From the NCBI GenBank assembly GCA_023405135.1, contig JAEXYZ010000119.1, positions 22,801-86,800 on the forward strand: a stretch of 64,000 bases of DNA, in the 5' to 3' direction. A program made the position numbers and the translations under genes. This DNA comes from Bacillota bacterium. Lineage in GTDB: Bacteria; Bacillota; Bacilli; Bacillales_A; Planococcaceae. Positions 36,071 through 43,844 of this stretch are shown one piece after another (position 1 is the first letter of the stretch; each line of letters begins with the position of its first letter). The notes under the pieces were generated by a model. The model worked only from the letters and a program-made list of their open reading frames with translations, did not search any database and was not told the origin of the DNA.

Positions 36071-36837
36071 TTAAAAAGAAAAAACTACCTTCCGATAAAG
36101 CTGAAGGTAGTTTTTGTATTTTAATAATATTTGATTTAAAAATCTTTGTGTTCTTTCATGTTTTGGATTGGAAAAGATATCACTTGGATGACCTTCTTCA
36201 ATAATATTTCCGTCTGCAAGCATAATTACACGGTCTGCTACTTCCTTGGCAAACCCCATTTCATGAGTAACGATTACCATCGTCATCCCTTCACTTGCGA
36301 GATCCTTCATAACTTGAAGAACTTCACCAACCAGCTCAGAAAGCAGAAGTCGGCTCATCAAAAAGCATTACCTTTGTTTCCATCGCTAATGCTCTTGCAA
36401 TCGCCACCCGTTGCTTTTGCCCTCCTGATAACTGTTCTGGATAGTAGTTAGCCTTATCCTCCAAGCCAACTTTTTTAAGAAGTTCCATTGCTTTTAAACT
36501 TGCCTCACTTTTTGATTTTTTTCGAACATAAATCGGCGCTTCAATAATATTTTCAATCACGGTTTTGTGAGGGAAAGATTAAAATGCTGAAACACCATTC
36601 CTACTTTTTCTCTCACTTTATTTAAATCCGTTTTTGTTATATCTATCTTTTCGGAATTAATAGTGATTTTACCGCTTTGTGCCACTTCTAAAAAGTTTAA
36701 GCATCGAAGTAATGTACTTTTACCTGAACCACTTGCGCCAATTAAAACAACTACTTCTTTCTCGTTAATACTTAAGTTAATATTTTTAATACTTCCAGTT
36801 TTCCAAAGGACTTTGAAAGATTTCGAATTTCAATCAT
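36071..36837 (-). pseudogene. Broken polar amino-acid ABC transporter ATPase
   Basis: Pieces of one GlnQ-type ATPase lie in three frames. Start ATG at 36837 (AGGAGG upstream), MIEIRNLSKSFGKLEVLK; frame change near 36790; Walker A GASGSGKST; frame change near 36573 (NL-F-PHKTVIENI broken); signature LSGGQKQRVAIARAL and Walker B VMLFDEPTSA; then a 5-bp loss near 36350 removing L-D-P before ELVGEVLQVM; then HEMGFAKEVADRV. The reading past the expected end (NQIL) runs to 36071. Several independent lesions mean real decay rather than a single sequencing slip. Confidence 0.85.
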
Positions 36838-37475
36838 GCAATATTAACCTCCTTAGGCTTGCTAACATCCATTTTCTGTTCAATCCGTTTAGCAATCCAA
36901 GTGAAAATAAGCACGATGATTAAATAATAAATCCCAACAACAAATAAGTTTCAAATGGCATATAGTTTTCTCCTTGGACTCCAAGAGCAGTATTGTATAA
37001 ATCTGTTACTGAAATATAAGCGACAAGGGAGGGATGGATCTTTTGAAAGCTTGTGGGAAAATAATTCTTCTCATTGCAAGCGGATATGACATCCCTAAAG
37101 ATCTCGCAGCTTCCATCTGGCCGTGATCAATTGATTGTACGGATCCTCTAAAAATTTCAGCAATATATGCTCCAGTATGTATTCCCAGTGCCAATGCACC
37201 TGCTGTGAAGCTGTCCAAATTAATAATATTGGTCAACCCATAATACAAAAACATAATTTGAACAATGAGAGGTGTTCCTCTAATAATTCCTATGTAAATA
37301 TCAGCAATCCAATTGAGGATTTTTTTTGAGGAAATTTTAAAACTTGCAAAAACAAGCCAATAATCATCGCAACTAGCAAGGAAATAGCCGTTATCGCGAT
37401 TGTCGTCCAAGTAGCTTTTAAAAAAGCCATTCCATGTTCACTAAAAATTCCCGCGATATTTTGTAAAAAAATCAT
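36834..37475 (-). pseudogene. Broken amino-acid ABC transporter permease
   Basis: Remnant of a HisM/GlnP-type permease: N-terminus MIFLQNIAGIFSEHGMAF, then LIVQIMFLYYGL, the EAA loop EAARSLGMSYPLAMRRIIFPQ and a C-terminal stretch reaching a stop (TGA 36834) that overlaps the ATPase start in the usual ATGA manner. Frame changes near 37320, near 37020 and near 36945 break it. Operon order SBP-permease-ATPase is still visible. Confidence 0.85.
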
Positions 37476-37544
37476 TAGACCATTCCCCTTCCTTAATAAT
37501 ACAAGCGCCTATTTTACTAGGCGCTTTGCCTAAAATCTTAAAAT

Positions 37545-37800
37545 CTATTTTTCCATAATGTTTGTATTAAACCATTTCATACTAATTCCCTCGTACGTTC
37601 CATCATCAATCATAGATTGAAGCGCTTCGTTAATTTTGTTTGCAAGGTCTGTATTTCCTTCAGTAACCCCTATACTCACACGGTCTTCATTTAATAAATC
37701 GCCAATCGGTTTGATTTCTAAGCCTTTTTCATTTTGTGCACTTACACCAACAATTTTATCAGTAATAACAGCATCTAAACGTCCAAGTGCTTTAAAAACG
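37545..37800 (-). pseudogene. C-terminal fragment of the amino-acid ABC transporter binding protein
   Basis: About 85 residues: FKALGRLDAVITDKIVG to the stop after WFNTNIMEK, typical of the second lobe of polar amino-acid binding proteins (SBP_bac_3: VGVTEGNTDLANKINEAL-like). The N-terminal two thirds and the start are missing; at about 37800 the sequence switches to a rocB-like gene on the opposite strand. Confidence 0.8.
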
Positions 37801-38914
37801 TTGAAAAAATGGAAAGAGGAACATGGTTTTGAATATATTGCAGCCATCAATTCTGATTTCGTCTCACCTCGCTTTGAAAGTGATGAAAATCGTTATATCT
37901 ATAAAGGGACGGTTGGCAAACTGCTGCCATCATTCTTTATAACAGGTGCAGAAACGCATGTTGGTTCCGCTTTTGAAGGGTTGGATCCTAACTTTATCGC
38001 TGCTGAACTGACAAAACAAATAAACTATAATCCCGAACTTTGCAACGAAGCTTACGGAGAAACGACAGTTCCGCCCGTATCATTAAAACAAACAGACTTA
38101 AAACCATCTTATACTGTTCAAAACAGCACTTTCTGCTTATGTTTATTATAATTTCTTTATTCATTCTTGGTCTCCAAAAGACGTATTGGTCAAGCTTAAA
38201 GAACAAGCCACGATCGCTTTTGCAAACGCGCTTGCTACGTTTGAAGAGAGATATCGCAAATACAGTGAACTTAGTGGTGTACCCTTTGTTTCGCCTCCAT
38301 GGAAACCGAGAGTTTTTACATATGAGGAAATGGAGCAATTATTATTTGACGAGCACGGCGATTCATTCATTGAACATATGAATGAATTTAAGCAAGACCT
38401 CCTGACAAATTCAGCACTAGATACACGCATGTTTGCTAAACGAGTTGTTGAGGAAGCGTGGAAATGGATGAAGGATAAAGATCCTTCTATTATTTTATTT
38501 TACTCTTCTCTATACTCACCAAGGATTGAAGTGACAGGGAAAACAACTGATGAGCTTAACTTAATCGACGCGCTTGATAAGGCAGTGGAGACGATACAGC
38601 CAGAATATCCACATCCGATTGTTACTCGAAACTTCTTCCCGTATATTTCTGATATGAGTTTTATGGCTTTAAGTGATGATGAAGAGGGAATCAATGCTGT
38701 TTCAAAAAATAATCCTGGTTGGGGCACAAAACACTATGTCGAGTTTCAAGATATCCGAGATATAAATGTACCAGTTATTAATATCGGTCCATATGGCCTG
38801 GACGCCCACAAGAAACTTGAAAGAATGGAATTGAAATACTCACTCGAAATAGTACCAAATATAACAAATCTCGTTATCCAAAATCTATTAAACAACGAAG
38901 AAAAAAACCTATAG
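37800..38914 (+). pseudogene. Truncated, frameshifted rocB-like (M20 peptidase family) gene
   Basis: C-terminal about 370 residues of a RocB-type protein (arginine utilisation, M20/M28 metallopeptidase-like). Recognisable parts are GFEYIAAINSDFVSPRF, GAETHVGSAFEGLDPNFIA, PPWKPRVFTYEEM and YGLDAHKKLERM. The 5' part is lost at the joint near 37800, and a one-base insertion near 38122 separates SYTVQ- from -ALSAYVYYNFF. The stop at 38914 is intact. RocB was assigned from memory of the family. Confidence 0.75.
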
Positions 38915-39315
38915 CTCATAGCAGGTAATGATGTCTGTCATTTCCCGATAAAAGTCGTATCTTCTATCAATAACGAACAGTGAAAAGGCACTTATTTAAT
39001 ACAGATATAATCGAATTTAGATAAATAAGAACCACCAAGAACATTGTTAATGCAATGTTTTAGGTGGTTCTTTTCATCATACAGTTCTTACTACCAGAGA
39101 TAAAAGAACAAATGTGGTAAGGATTGAGATATGATTGACTACCATATTGAAATTAATAAAGAGATCAATTTTTTAGCTCCCCTAATTCTATATAAAACTG
39201 TAATATGTAGTTCCAGCTATTCCTTTGTACTCTCCTTCGTAATTTGGGATATGAAAAGTATGTAAGGGTTTCTATTACACTGCTACAAATCAGATACATT
39301 TTCATTCGGCTTTAA
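38915..39315. other. Gap between the rocB remnant and the exporter gene
   Basis: About 400 bp. It contains a terminator (39028-39074). On the minus strand near 39178-39265 a 28-codon stretch (FHIPNYEGEYKGIAGTTYYS) looks coding-like but is bounded by stops and lacks a start; possibly another remnant. Confidence 0.45.
39028..39074 (+). terminator. Terminator with AGAACCACC stem
   Basis: AGAACCACC / GGTGGTTCT around a 26-nt loop, followed by TTTTC. Very similar in stem sequence to the terminator at 41938-41983. Confidence 0.7.
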
Positions 39316-39912
39316 TTAATGTAAAACTATTGATATAGCACTATATACCAATAAGACCGCCATAATTATATTAAATGGTTTTCTATATTGTACTAAAAAC
39401 CTTTGAAAAATAGAGCCAAATAAGCTCCAACTACAAGAGCTCATTAATCCAACAGCCCCCAAAAAAAGTGAAAAAATTAAGTAACTAAAGTAAGAATTGT
39501 AATAAGGAAGGAGGAAGGTTGTAACCACGGTTATCCCATAAAGAATACCTTTTGGATTTATAAATTGGAGGAATACGCCCATTACAAAAAGACTTTTATC
39601 ACCGCCATCGTTTCTATCGTTAACATTATTATCGCTATCATTACTGGTAAGCGTTTTAAAAGCTAAATATAACATATAACCCACACCTAAAACGGTCAAT
39701 GGAATTTCTATAATTGGCAAAAGGTTTATAAGCACAAGGTTAAAAAAACTACATAATAATGCAAGAACAAAAAATCCTACTCCGACTCCTAAACAAAACT
39801 TAATTGATCTCTTTAATCCATATTTGTTTCCAAAAGACATTGCCATAAAGTTATTAGAACCTGGGGTAAAACTATTAACAAAAACAAACAATAAAAATAA
39901 TAGCATAGGCAT
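39316..39912 (-). CDS. LysE/RhtB family amino-acid exporter
   Basis: 198 residues with about six hydrophobic helices and the family signature near the N-terminus (NSFTPGSNNFMAMSFG, corresponding to the TPGPN loop) and a second conserved FINPKGILYGIT. Such proteins export amino acids or related small molecules; substrate unknown. Divergent from an XRE-cupin regulator across a 114-bp gap rich in inverted repeats, a typical regulator-exporter pair. Confidence 0.9.
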   Translation of the reverse strand: MPMLLFLLFVFVNSFTPGSNNFMAMSFGNKYGLKRSIKFCLGVGVGFFVLALLCSFFNLVLINLLPIIEIPLTVLGVGYMLYLAFKTLTSNDSDNNVNDRNDGGDKSLFVMGVFLQFINPKGILYGITVVTTFLLPYYNSYFSYLIFSLFLGAVGLMSSCSWSLFGSIFQRFLVQYRKPFNIIMAVLLVYSAISIVLH

Positions 39913-39934
39913 GTTGAATTTCCCCCTTCAATTC

Positions 39935-39985
39935 GTATGTTATAATGTATGAAAAGTACAATATAACATACTACAATATATTGTA
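39935..39985. promoter_or_regulatory. Inverted-repeat operators between exporter and XRE-cupin genes
   Basis: GTATGTTATAATGTA (39935) and TACAATATAACATAC (39957) form a 15-bp inverted repeat with one mismatch and a 7-bp spacer. A second perfect palindrome TACAATATATTGTA follows at 39972-39985, and GTTATAATGTA recurs at 39996. Together they look like tandem binding sites for the divergent XRE-cupin regulator. A -10-like TATAAT lies at 39998. Confidence 0.65.
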
Positions 39986-40026
39986 CATATTAGACGTTAT
40001 AATGTAAATCAAGCAGGAGTGATTTT

Positions 40027-40581
40027 ATGGAGGACATTCACATTATTTTTGCAAGAAATTTAAAGGCTATTAGGGAGAAGGAAAAACTAAGTTTAGAAAA
40101 AGTCTCAGAATTAAGTGGTGTCAGCAAAACTATGTTAGGACAAATTGAAAGAGGAGAATCCAGTCCGACACTTACAACTATTTGGAAAATCGCTAATGGA
40201 CTAAAGGTTTCCTTTACTTCTCTAATTAATACCCCACAACCTGATGCTAAAGTTGTTTTAAAAAATGAGATACAGTTTTTATCAGAAGACAATGGGAGAT
40301 ATAGAGTGTTCCCTGTCTTTCCCTTTGAGGAGGAGAGACGTTTTGAAGTTTACTCTATTGAAATTGATAAAGAGGGGATTTTAAGTTCAGATTCCCATAG
40401 AAAGGGTACAGAAGAATTTATTACTGTTTTTGATGGGGAAGTAACTATTACGGTGAATGAATGCCAATACAAGCTGAAAAATGGGGATTCTATTAGATTT
40501 AAAGCGGATAGGCCTCACACTTATTATAATTCTGGAGTAACATTAACCCGTTTAAGTATGACAATTTATTACCCAATATAA
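40027..40581 (+). CDS. XRE-family transcriptional regulator with C-terminal cupin domain
   Basis: 184 residues: an HTH of the XRE type at about 9-63 (EKVSELSGVSKTMLGQIERG) and a cupin sensor domain at about 108-182 (HRKGTEEFITVFDGEVTI, DSIRFKADRPHTYYN). Cupin-HTH proteins commonly control a neighbouring exporter or catabolic gene; here the divergent LysE-type gene is the evident target. Good ribosome site (AGGAGTGATTTT). Confidence 0.92.
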   Translation: MEDIHIIFARNLKAIREKEKLSLEKVSELSGVSKTMLGQIERGESSPTLTTIWKIANGLKVSFTSLINTPQPDAKVVLKNEIQFLSEDNGRYRVFPVFPFEEERRFEVYSIEIDKEGILSSDSHRKGTEEFITVFDGEVTITVNECQYKLKNGDSIRFKADRPHTYYNSGVTLTRLSMTIYYPI

Positions 40582-40633
40582 ATACCTTTTTAAGTAACAT
40601 TTCGCACCATCGCAGAATAGTGGAGAAGCTTAA

Positions 40634-40667
40634 AAAATGGCTCAGTATGGTAAACTGAGCCATTTTC
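40634..40667 (+). terminator. Terminator of the XRE-cupin gene
   Basis: AAAATGGCTCAGT / ACTGAGCCATTTT, a perfect 13-bp stem with a 7-nt loop. Confidence 0.8.
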
Positions 40668-40687
40668 GATAAATAAAAGGTTTATCT

Positions 40688-40705
40688 CTACTTATGATAC
40701 GGTTC
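40688..40705. repeat. att-like repeat 1 (distal end of cassette stack)
   Basis: CTACTTATGATACGGTTC; on the minus strand it reads GAA CCG TAT CAT AAG TAG, encoding EPYHK-stop. It matches the rlmH end at 16 of 18 positions (synonymous codon changes only). Confidence 0.7.
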
Positions 40706-40772
40706 TCCCTAACAAGTATAAGTGCGGTTTTTTCTTATAAGCTTTATAATATGAGAAAGGACGGTGAAAAGC

Positions 40773-41183
40773 ATGCTAAAAGAAGAATTACAGAAAGATT
40801 TAGTTGATAGAATCATTCTAGAGACAAGCCCAGACTTCATCATTTTATTTGGTTCATTCGCTAAAGATATGACACATGATGAAAGTGATATCGATCTTGC
40901 TTATTTCAGTGACAAGCAGCTATCATCTTATGAACGTTTTATGCTTGCTTCTGAGCTTGCAGCAATTGCGGGTCGGGAAGTCGATCTAGTCGACATTAAA
41001 CAAATCGATACAGTATTTACAATGCAAATTTTCGAGCAAGGCAACCCGATTTATATACATGATGAGAAAGAATTTACACGCCAAAAAATGCGAGCTTATA
41101 GCATGTATGCTACGTTAAGCGAGCAACGTGCTGCAATTATTGATGCGATTAAAGAAAGAGGGAGTGTTTTCGGCAATGAATGA
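40773..41183 (+). CDS. mntA: MntA-type nucleotidyltransferase antitoxin
   Basis: Minimal nucleotidyltransferase of the type VII HepT/MntA toxin-antitoxin system; in studied examples it inactivates HepT by adding AMP residues. The family motif GSX10DXD is exact: Gly27-Ser28 (FGSFAKDMTHDESDIDL) and Asp39/Asp41. 136 residues with ATG at 40773 preceded by GGTG; a GTG three codons upstream overlaps the probable ribosome site. It overlaps hepT by 8 nt, and a TATAAT lies 20-30 bp upstream. Confidence 0.88.
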   Translation: MLKEELQKDLVDRIILETSPDFIILFGSFAKDMTHDESDIDLAYFSDKQLSSYERFMLASELAAIAGREVDLVDIKQIDTVFTMQIFEQGNPIYIHDEKEFTRQKMRAYSMYATLSEQRAAIIDAIKERGSVFGNE

Positions 41184-41583
41184 TGTTATTTTAAATAAAA
41201 CGACGACAATTGAACGTTGTGTTAAACGTATTCATGAAGTGTACGATGGCAATCCTGCAAACTTAACGGACTTCACGAAACAGGATAGTATCATTTTAAA
41301 TATTCAACGTGCTTGTGAGGCGAGCATTGATTTAGCAATGCATATTGTCAGCGAACGGAAGCTTGGCGTACCAAAAGCCAGTCGTGAAGCATTTAAACTG
41401 CTACTGGACGCTGGAATAATTGAAAATAGCTTAGCAAAAACACTGATGAATATGGTCGGATTCCGAAATATTGCTGTACATGACTACCAGCAGTTAGATC
41501 TTAATATCTTAAAGGCAATTTTAGAAAAGCATATTGATGATTTTAAGGATTTTTCGAAGGTGATTTTACAATTGGAGGAATAA
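41176..41583 (+). CDS. hepT: HepT-like ribonuclease toxin
   Basis: HEPN-domain toxin (DUF86) partnered with MntA. 135 residues, all-helical, with the HEPN catalytic motif RX4HXY: Arg97, His102, Tyr104 in FRNIAVHDY. In characterised systems it cleaves RNA, and the tyrosine of the motif is the residue AMPylated by MntA. ATG at 41176 lies inside the mntA end with GAGGGAG upstream. Both active-site motifs are intact, so the pair looks functional. Confidence 0.88.
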   Translation: MNDVILNKTTTIERCVKRIHEVYDGNPANLTDFTKQDSIILNIQRACEASIDLAMHIVSERKLGVPKASREAFKLLLDAGIIENSLAKTLMNMVGFRNIAVHDYQQLDLNILKAILEKHIDDFKDFSKVILQLEE

Positions 41584-41586
41584 TAA

Positions 41587-41934
41587 ATGCCTTTAGTACA
41601 TGAATTTGGCATTATTAATGATATTAACGATAAAAATTTATATAGCAGCTATTCTCCTGAACTGAATAATAGTATTCAAGTACACGATGAAATTATCCAA
41701 GAGCTAGTTGAAGATTTTAAAATAATTAAAACCTACTTTCATTCTTTAGAACATCCTAATGTTGGATTGGCCTATCATGGAATTACACTTATTCCACCTG
41801 AATCATTATCGCAATTTTTAAATACTATATTAACAAATAAAGTCATAAATAATTTTGAAGAATCCTCTTTATTATGTGAAAAGATTCAACAAGCTATAGA
41901 ACAAAAGAAGTACATGATTCATTATGGCATCTAA
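41587..41934 (+). CDS. Uncharacterised 115-residue protein in the toxin-antitoxin cassette
   Basis: Begins MPLVHEFGIINDINDKNLY and ends EQKKYMIHYGI, with a central AYHGITLIPPESLSQF. Acidic, no membrane helix or signal. I recall similar small proteins of unknown function in Bacillus genomes but no assigned role. It starts 3 bp after hepT, after GGAGGAATAA, so it is co-expressed with the toxin-antitoxin and may be a third component or simple cargo. A terminator follows directly. Confidence 0.8.
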   Translation: MPLVHEFGIINDINDKNLYSSYSPELNNSIQVHDEIIQELVEDFKIIKTYFHSLEHPNVGLAYHGITLIPPESLSQFLNTILTNKVINNFEESSLLCEKIQQAIEQKKYMIHYGI

Positions 41935-41937
41935 AAT

Positions 41938-41983
41938 AAAACCACTTAAAACACTGTCAATTCAGTATTTTAGGTGGTTTTTT
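41938..41983 (+). terminator. Terminator of the mntA-hepT transcript
   Basis: AAACCACTTAAAACACTG / CAGTATTTTAGGTGGTTT, 18-bp stem with two wobbles, then TTT. It ends 11 bp before att-like repeat 2. Confidence 0.85.
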
Positions 41984-41994
41984 AGTAACTTCCT

Positions 41995-42012
41995 TTACTT
42001 ATGATACGGTTC
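41995..42012. repeat. att-like repeat 2
   Basis: TTACTTATGATACGGTTC; minus strand reads GAA CCG TAT CAT AAG TAA (EPYHK-stop). Upstream codons also spell N-G, giving NGEPYHK, as at the end of many RlmH proteins. Confidence 0.72.
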
Positions 42013-42104
42013 ACCGTTGTATTTATAGTAAAATGCTATAAATATTTTAACACTTGATATTCAAAAATCAATCAGTTATACTGATTATGTAATATACTGA
42101 TTAT
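42003..42104 (+). repeat. 102-bp direct repeat, copy A (att arm plus MarR-type promoter)
   Basis: Identical to copy B (42375-42476) except for one base in the att core. Contains -35 TTGATA (42054), -10 TATACT (42077; spacer 17) and the palindrome AATCAGTTATACTGATT (42070-42086). Copy A is followed by one more 16-bp unit GTAATATACTGATTAT (42105-42120). Confidence 0.9.
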
Positions 42105-42148
42105 GTAATATACTGATTATAATATTAAAAATGCTGGGGGGATTTCGA

Positions 42149-42376
42149 ATGAGTTTATTTAATCAATTATTTAATAGAAATACTATTACACCATTAATGC
42201 AGAGAAATGATACTGTTTTTGAAGTGAAATACCAAACGGGTATAATCGATAGTAAGACTAACTACAAAAACTGTAAGAATGACTTTTATACATTCTTACA
42301 GTTTAAATTACAATATTCTTTTTATTATAGTTGCCCCAACAATAAATTCTGTTTTATGTTTTACCATCATTTGTGA
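42149..42376 (+). CDS. Doubtful 75-codon frame in the small middle cassette
   Basis: Starts MSLFNQLFNRNTITPLMQ after GGGGGG with 7-nt spacing, downstream of promoter copy A. From about codon 41 it runs through a strong hairpin (42269-42304) and its stop falls inside att-like repeat 3, so only the first part looks like a real gene start. Probably the 5' remnant of a gene truncated when the cassette was shortened. No family recognised. Confidence 0.35.
   Translation: MSLFNQLFNRNTITPLMQRNDTVFEVKYQTGIIDSKTNYKNCKNDFYTFLQFKLQYSFYYSCPNNKFCFMFYHHL
42269..42304 (+). terminator. Hairpin in the middle cassette
   Basis: AACTGTAAGAATG / CATTCTTACAGTT perfect 13-bp stem, 9-nt loop, followed by TAAATTAC (weak T-run). 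Confidence 0.65.
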
Positions 42377-42384
42377 TAAGGTTC
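42367..42384. repeat. att-like repeat 3
   Basis: TCATTTGTGATAAGGTTC; minus strand GAA CCT TAT CAC AAA TGA (EPYHK-stop). The 21 bp to its left match 18 of 21 positions of the sequence to the left of the rlmH end, so homology extends beyond the core. Confidence 0.72.
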
Positions 42385-42476
42385 ACCGTTGTATTTATAG
42401 TAAAATGCTATAAATATTTTAACACTTGATATTCAAAAATCAATCAGTTATACTGATTATGTAATATACTGATTAT
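42375..42476 (+). repeat. 102-bp direct repeat, copy B (promoter/operator of marR)
   Basis: Second copy of the repeat at 42003. -35 TTGATA at 42426, -10 TATACT at 42449 with a 17-bp spacer; palindrome AATCAGT-TAT-ACTGATT at 42442-42458 covers the -10 and a further half-site ACTGATT lies at 42469. A layout expected for an autoregulated MarR promoter. Confidence 0.9.
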
Positions 42477-42496
42477 AATAGGAGGTGAATATTTAG

Positions 42497-42916
42497 TTGC
42501 ATAAATGGAATCAATCTTATGGTTTTTTGCTTGGGAAAGTTCTGCAACAAATGGAAAATAAGTTTGCTGAAGGACTCATCCCCTTTAATATTAATGCAAG
42601 GCAATATGGAGTACTTTTATTTATTCAAGAAAACCCTTATTCTTCACAAAAAGATATTTCAGAGAACCTACAAATCGATCGGACAACTATGGTTAGCCAC
42701 ATTGACCATTTGGAAACTTTGGGATTTGTTGAGAGGACAAAGAACCCTAATGATAGAAGATCCTATAGTCTTATGATTACTGAAAAGGGAAATGATGTAT
42801 TGGATTCGCGTTGGGAATTTTTAAACAATATAGAATTAGGAGTTTTAGCCCCTTTAAATCTGCAAGAAAAGCAATTACTTAAAGATTTACTTGTTAAAGT
42901 TTGGAAATCACTATAA
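42497..42916 (+). CDS. MarR-family transcriptional regulator
   Basis: 139 residues: winged helix-turn-helix at about 35-100 with SSQKDISENLQIDRTTMVSHIDHLE and the wing segment ERTKNPNDRRSYSLMITEKG (two adjacent blocks of the family). Flanking helices form the dimer interface. TTG start at 42497 after AGGAGGTG. The palindromic operator over its own promoter suggests autorepression. It is followed at 20 bp by a rhodanese and an EVE-domain gene, probably the regulated targets. No conserved Cys was noted, so the signal is unclear. Confidence 0.9.
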   Translation: MHKWNQSYGFLLGKVLQQMENKFAEGLIPFNINARQYGVLLFIQENPYSSQKDISENLQIDRTTMVSHIDHLETLGFVERTKNPNDRRSYSLMITEKGNDVLDSRWEFLNNIELGVLAPLNLQEKQLLKDLLVKVWKSL

Positions 42917-42936
42917 AGAACAGGAGATTCTATAAT

Positions 42937-43329
42937 ATGAATGCACTTGATTATTTTAATGCACGTCTTGAAGCAACAATAAGCCCTATGGATTATATGA
43001 GATCTAAGCAAATGGATCCTGAGAAATACTTCTTAATCGATGTTAGAAACGGTCCAATTCATGTAAGAAGTGTAGCAATTAAGGATGCTAATGTTATACC
43101 TGAACAAGAATTACCAAACCGATTAAATGAAATACCAAAAGATAAGGAAATTATCGTTTATTGCTGGGATGTTTGGTGCAATACTGCTGCCAAAGTAGCA
43201 AAGTCTTTATTAGAACAAGGTTATAAAGTTAAAGAGTTGACCGGAGGAATTGCGGCATGGCAAGAAATGAACTTTCCTGTCTCAGATCTAACACAGGTTG
43301 ATAATATATCTGATAATTGTGGATGCTGA
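42937..43329 (+). CDS. Rhodanese-like domain protein
   Basis: 130 residues of rhodanese fold: LIDVRNGP, a conserved VIPEQELPNRL loop, the active-site strand and loop IVYCWDVWCNTAAKVA with Cys76 and an extra Cys81, and ELTGGIAAWQEM. The active loop differs from the classic CRxGxR/T form in having no Arg. The C-terminus ends in CGC, another possible thiol pair. Likely a persulfide or thiol-redox protein acting with the MarR regulator; the substrate cannot be inferred. CAGGAGA ribosome site. Confidence 0.88.
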   Translation: MNALDYFNARLEATISPMDYMRSKQMDPEKYFLIDVRNGPIHVRSVAIKDANVIPEQELPNRLNEIPKDKEIIVYCWDVWCNTAAKVAKSLLEQGYKVKELTGGIAAWQEMNFPVSDLTQVDNISDNCGC

Positions 43330-43333
43330 TTCA

Positions 43334-43762
43334 ATGCACACTAATATACGATATTGGATTGGAGTTGCGTCTCGGGAGCATGTAATGAAGGGAATCTGTG
43401 GTGGTTTTGCTCAACTTTGTCATGGAAAAGAGGCTCCCTTAAAAAAGATGAACACTGGTGATTGGATAATATATTACTCTTCAAAGGAAAGTATACAAGA
43501 AACTACTCCTTATCAAAAGTTCACTGCTATAGGCAAAGTTATCGATGATGATGTTTTTCAATTTGATACGGGGAATGATTTCATACCTTTCCGAAGAAAT
43601 ATAGATTTTATTAGTTGTACAGAAACATCTATTCATCCATTAATCCCACATCTCACTTTCATTAAAAATAAGAAGCGTTGGGGTTATCCTTTTCGATTTG
43701 GTCATTTAGAGATAAGTGAAAAAGATTTTAAACTGATTTCGGAAAAGATGATTAAAGTTTAA
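43334..43762 (+). CDS. EVE-domain protein
   Basis: 142 residues of the EVE (PUA-like) family: IRYWIGVASREHVMKGICGG, HGKEAPLKKMNTGDWIIYYS and FRFGHLEIS. EVE domains bind modified bases and often occur with restriction or other defence genes; a small stand-alone form like this is common and its role unknown. ATG at 43334 lies 4 bp after the rhodanese stop. Last gene of the cassette, about 80 bp from the rlmH end. Confidence 0.85.
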   Translation: MHTNIRYWIGVASREHVMKGICGGFAQLCHGKEAPLKKMNTGDWIIYYSSKESIQETTPYQKFTAIGKVIDDDVFQFDTGNDFIPFRRNIDFISCTETSIHPLIPHLTFIKNKKRWGYPFRFGHLEISEKDFKLISEKMIKV

Positions 43763-43844
43763 AGGGAGATTAGAGTGTTCTAATCTTCCTTTAACTTATT
43801 AAGAAATTCTCTGTCCATGACCAATTCTATTTTCTGCTTTACCA

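Noticed and set aside
39073..39087. Sequence resembling the att core (TTCATCATACAGTTC) after a similar terminator
   Set aside because: Only 11 of 15 positions match and the EPYHK reading is lost; treated as coincidence unless relatives show otherwise.
40001..43800. A recombinase gene for the cassettes
   Set aside because: All frames in the cassettes were examined; none shows serine or tyrosine recombinase motifs.
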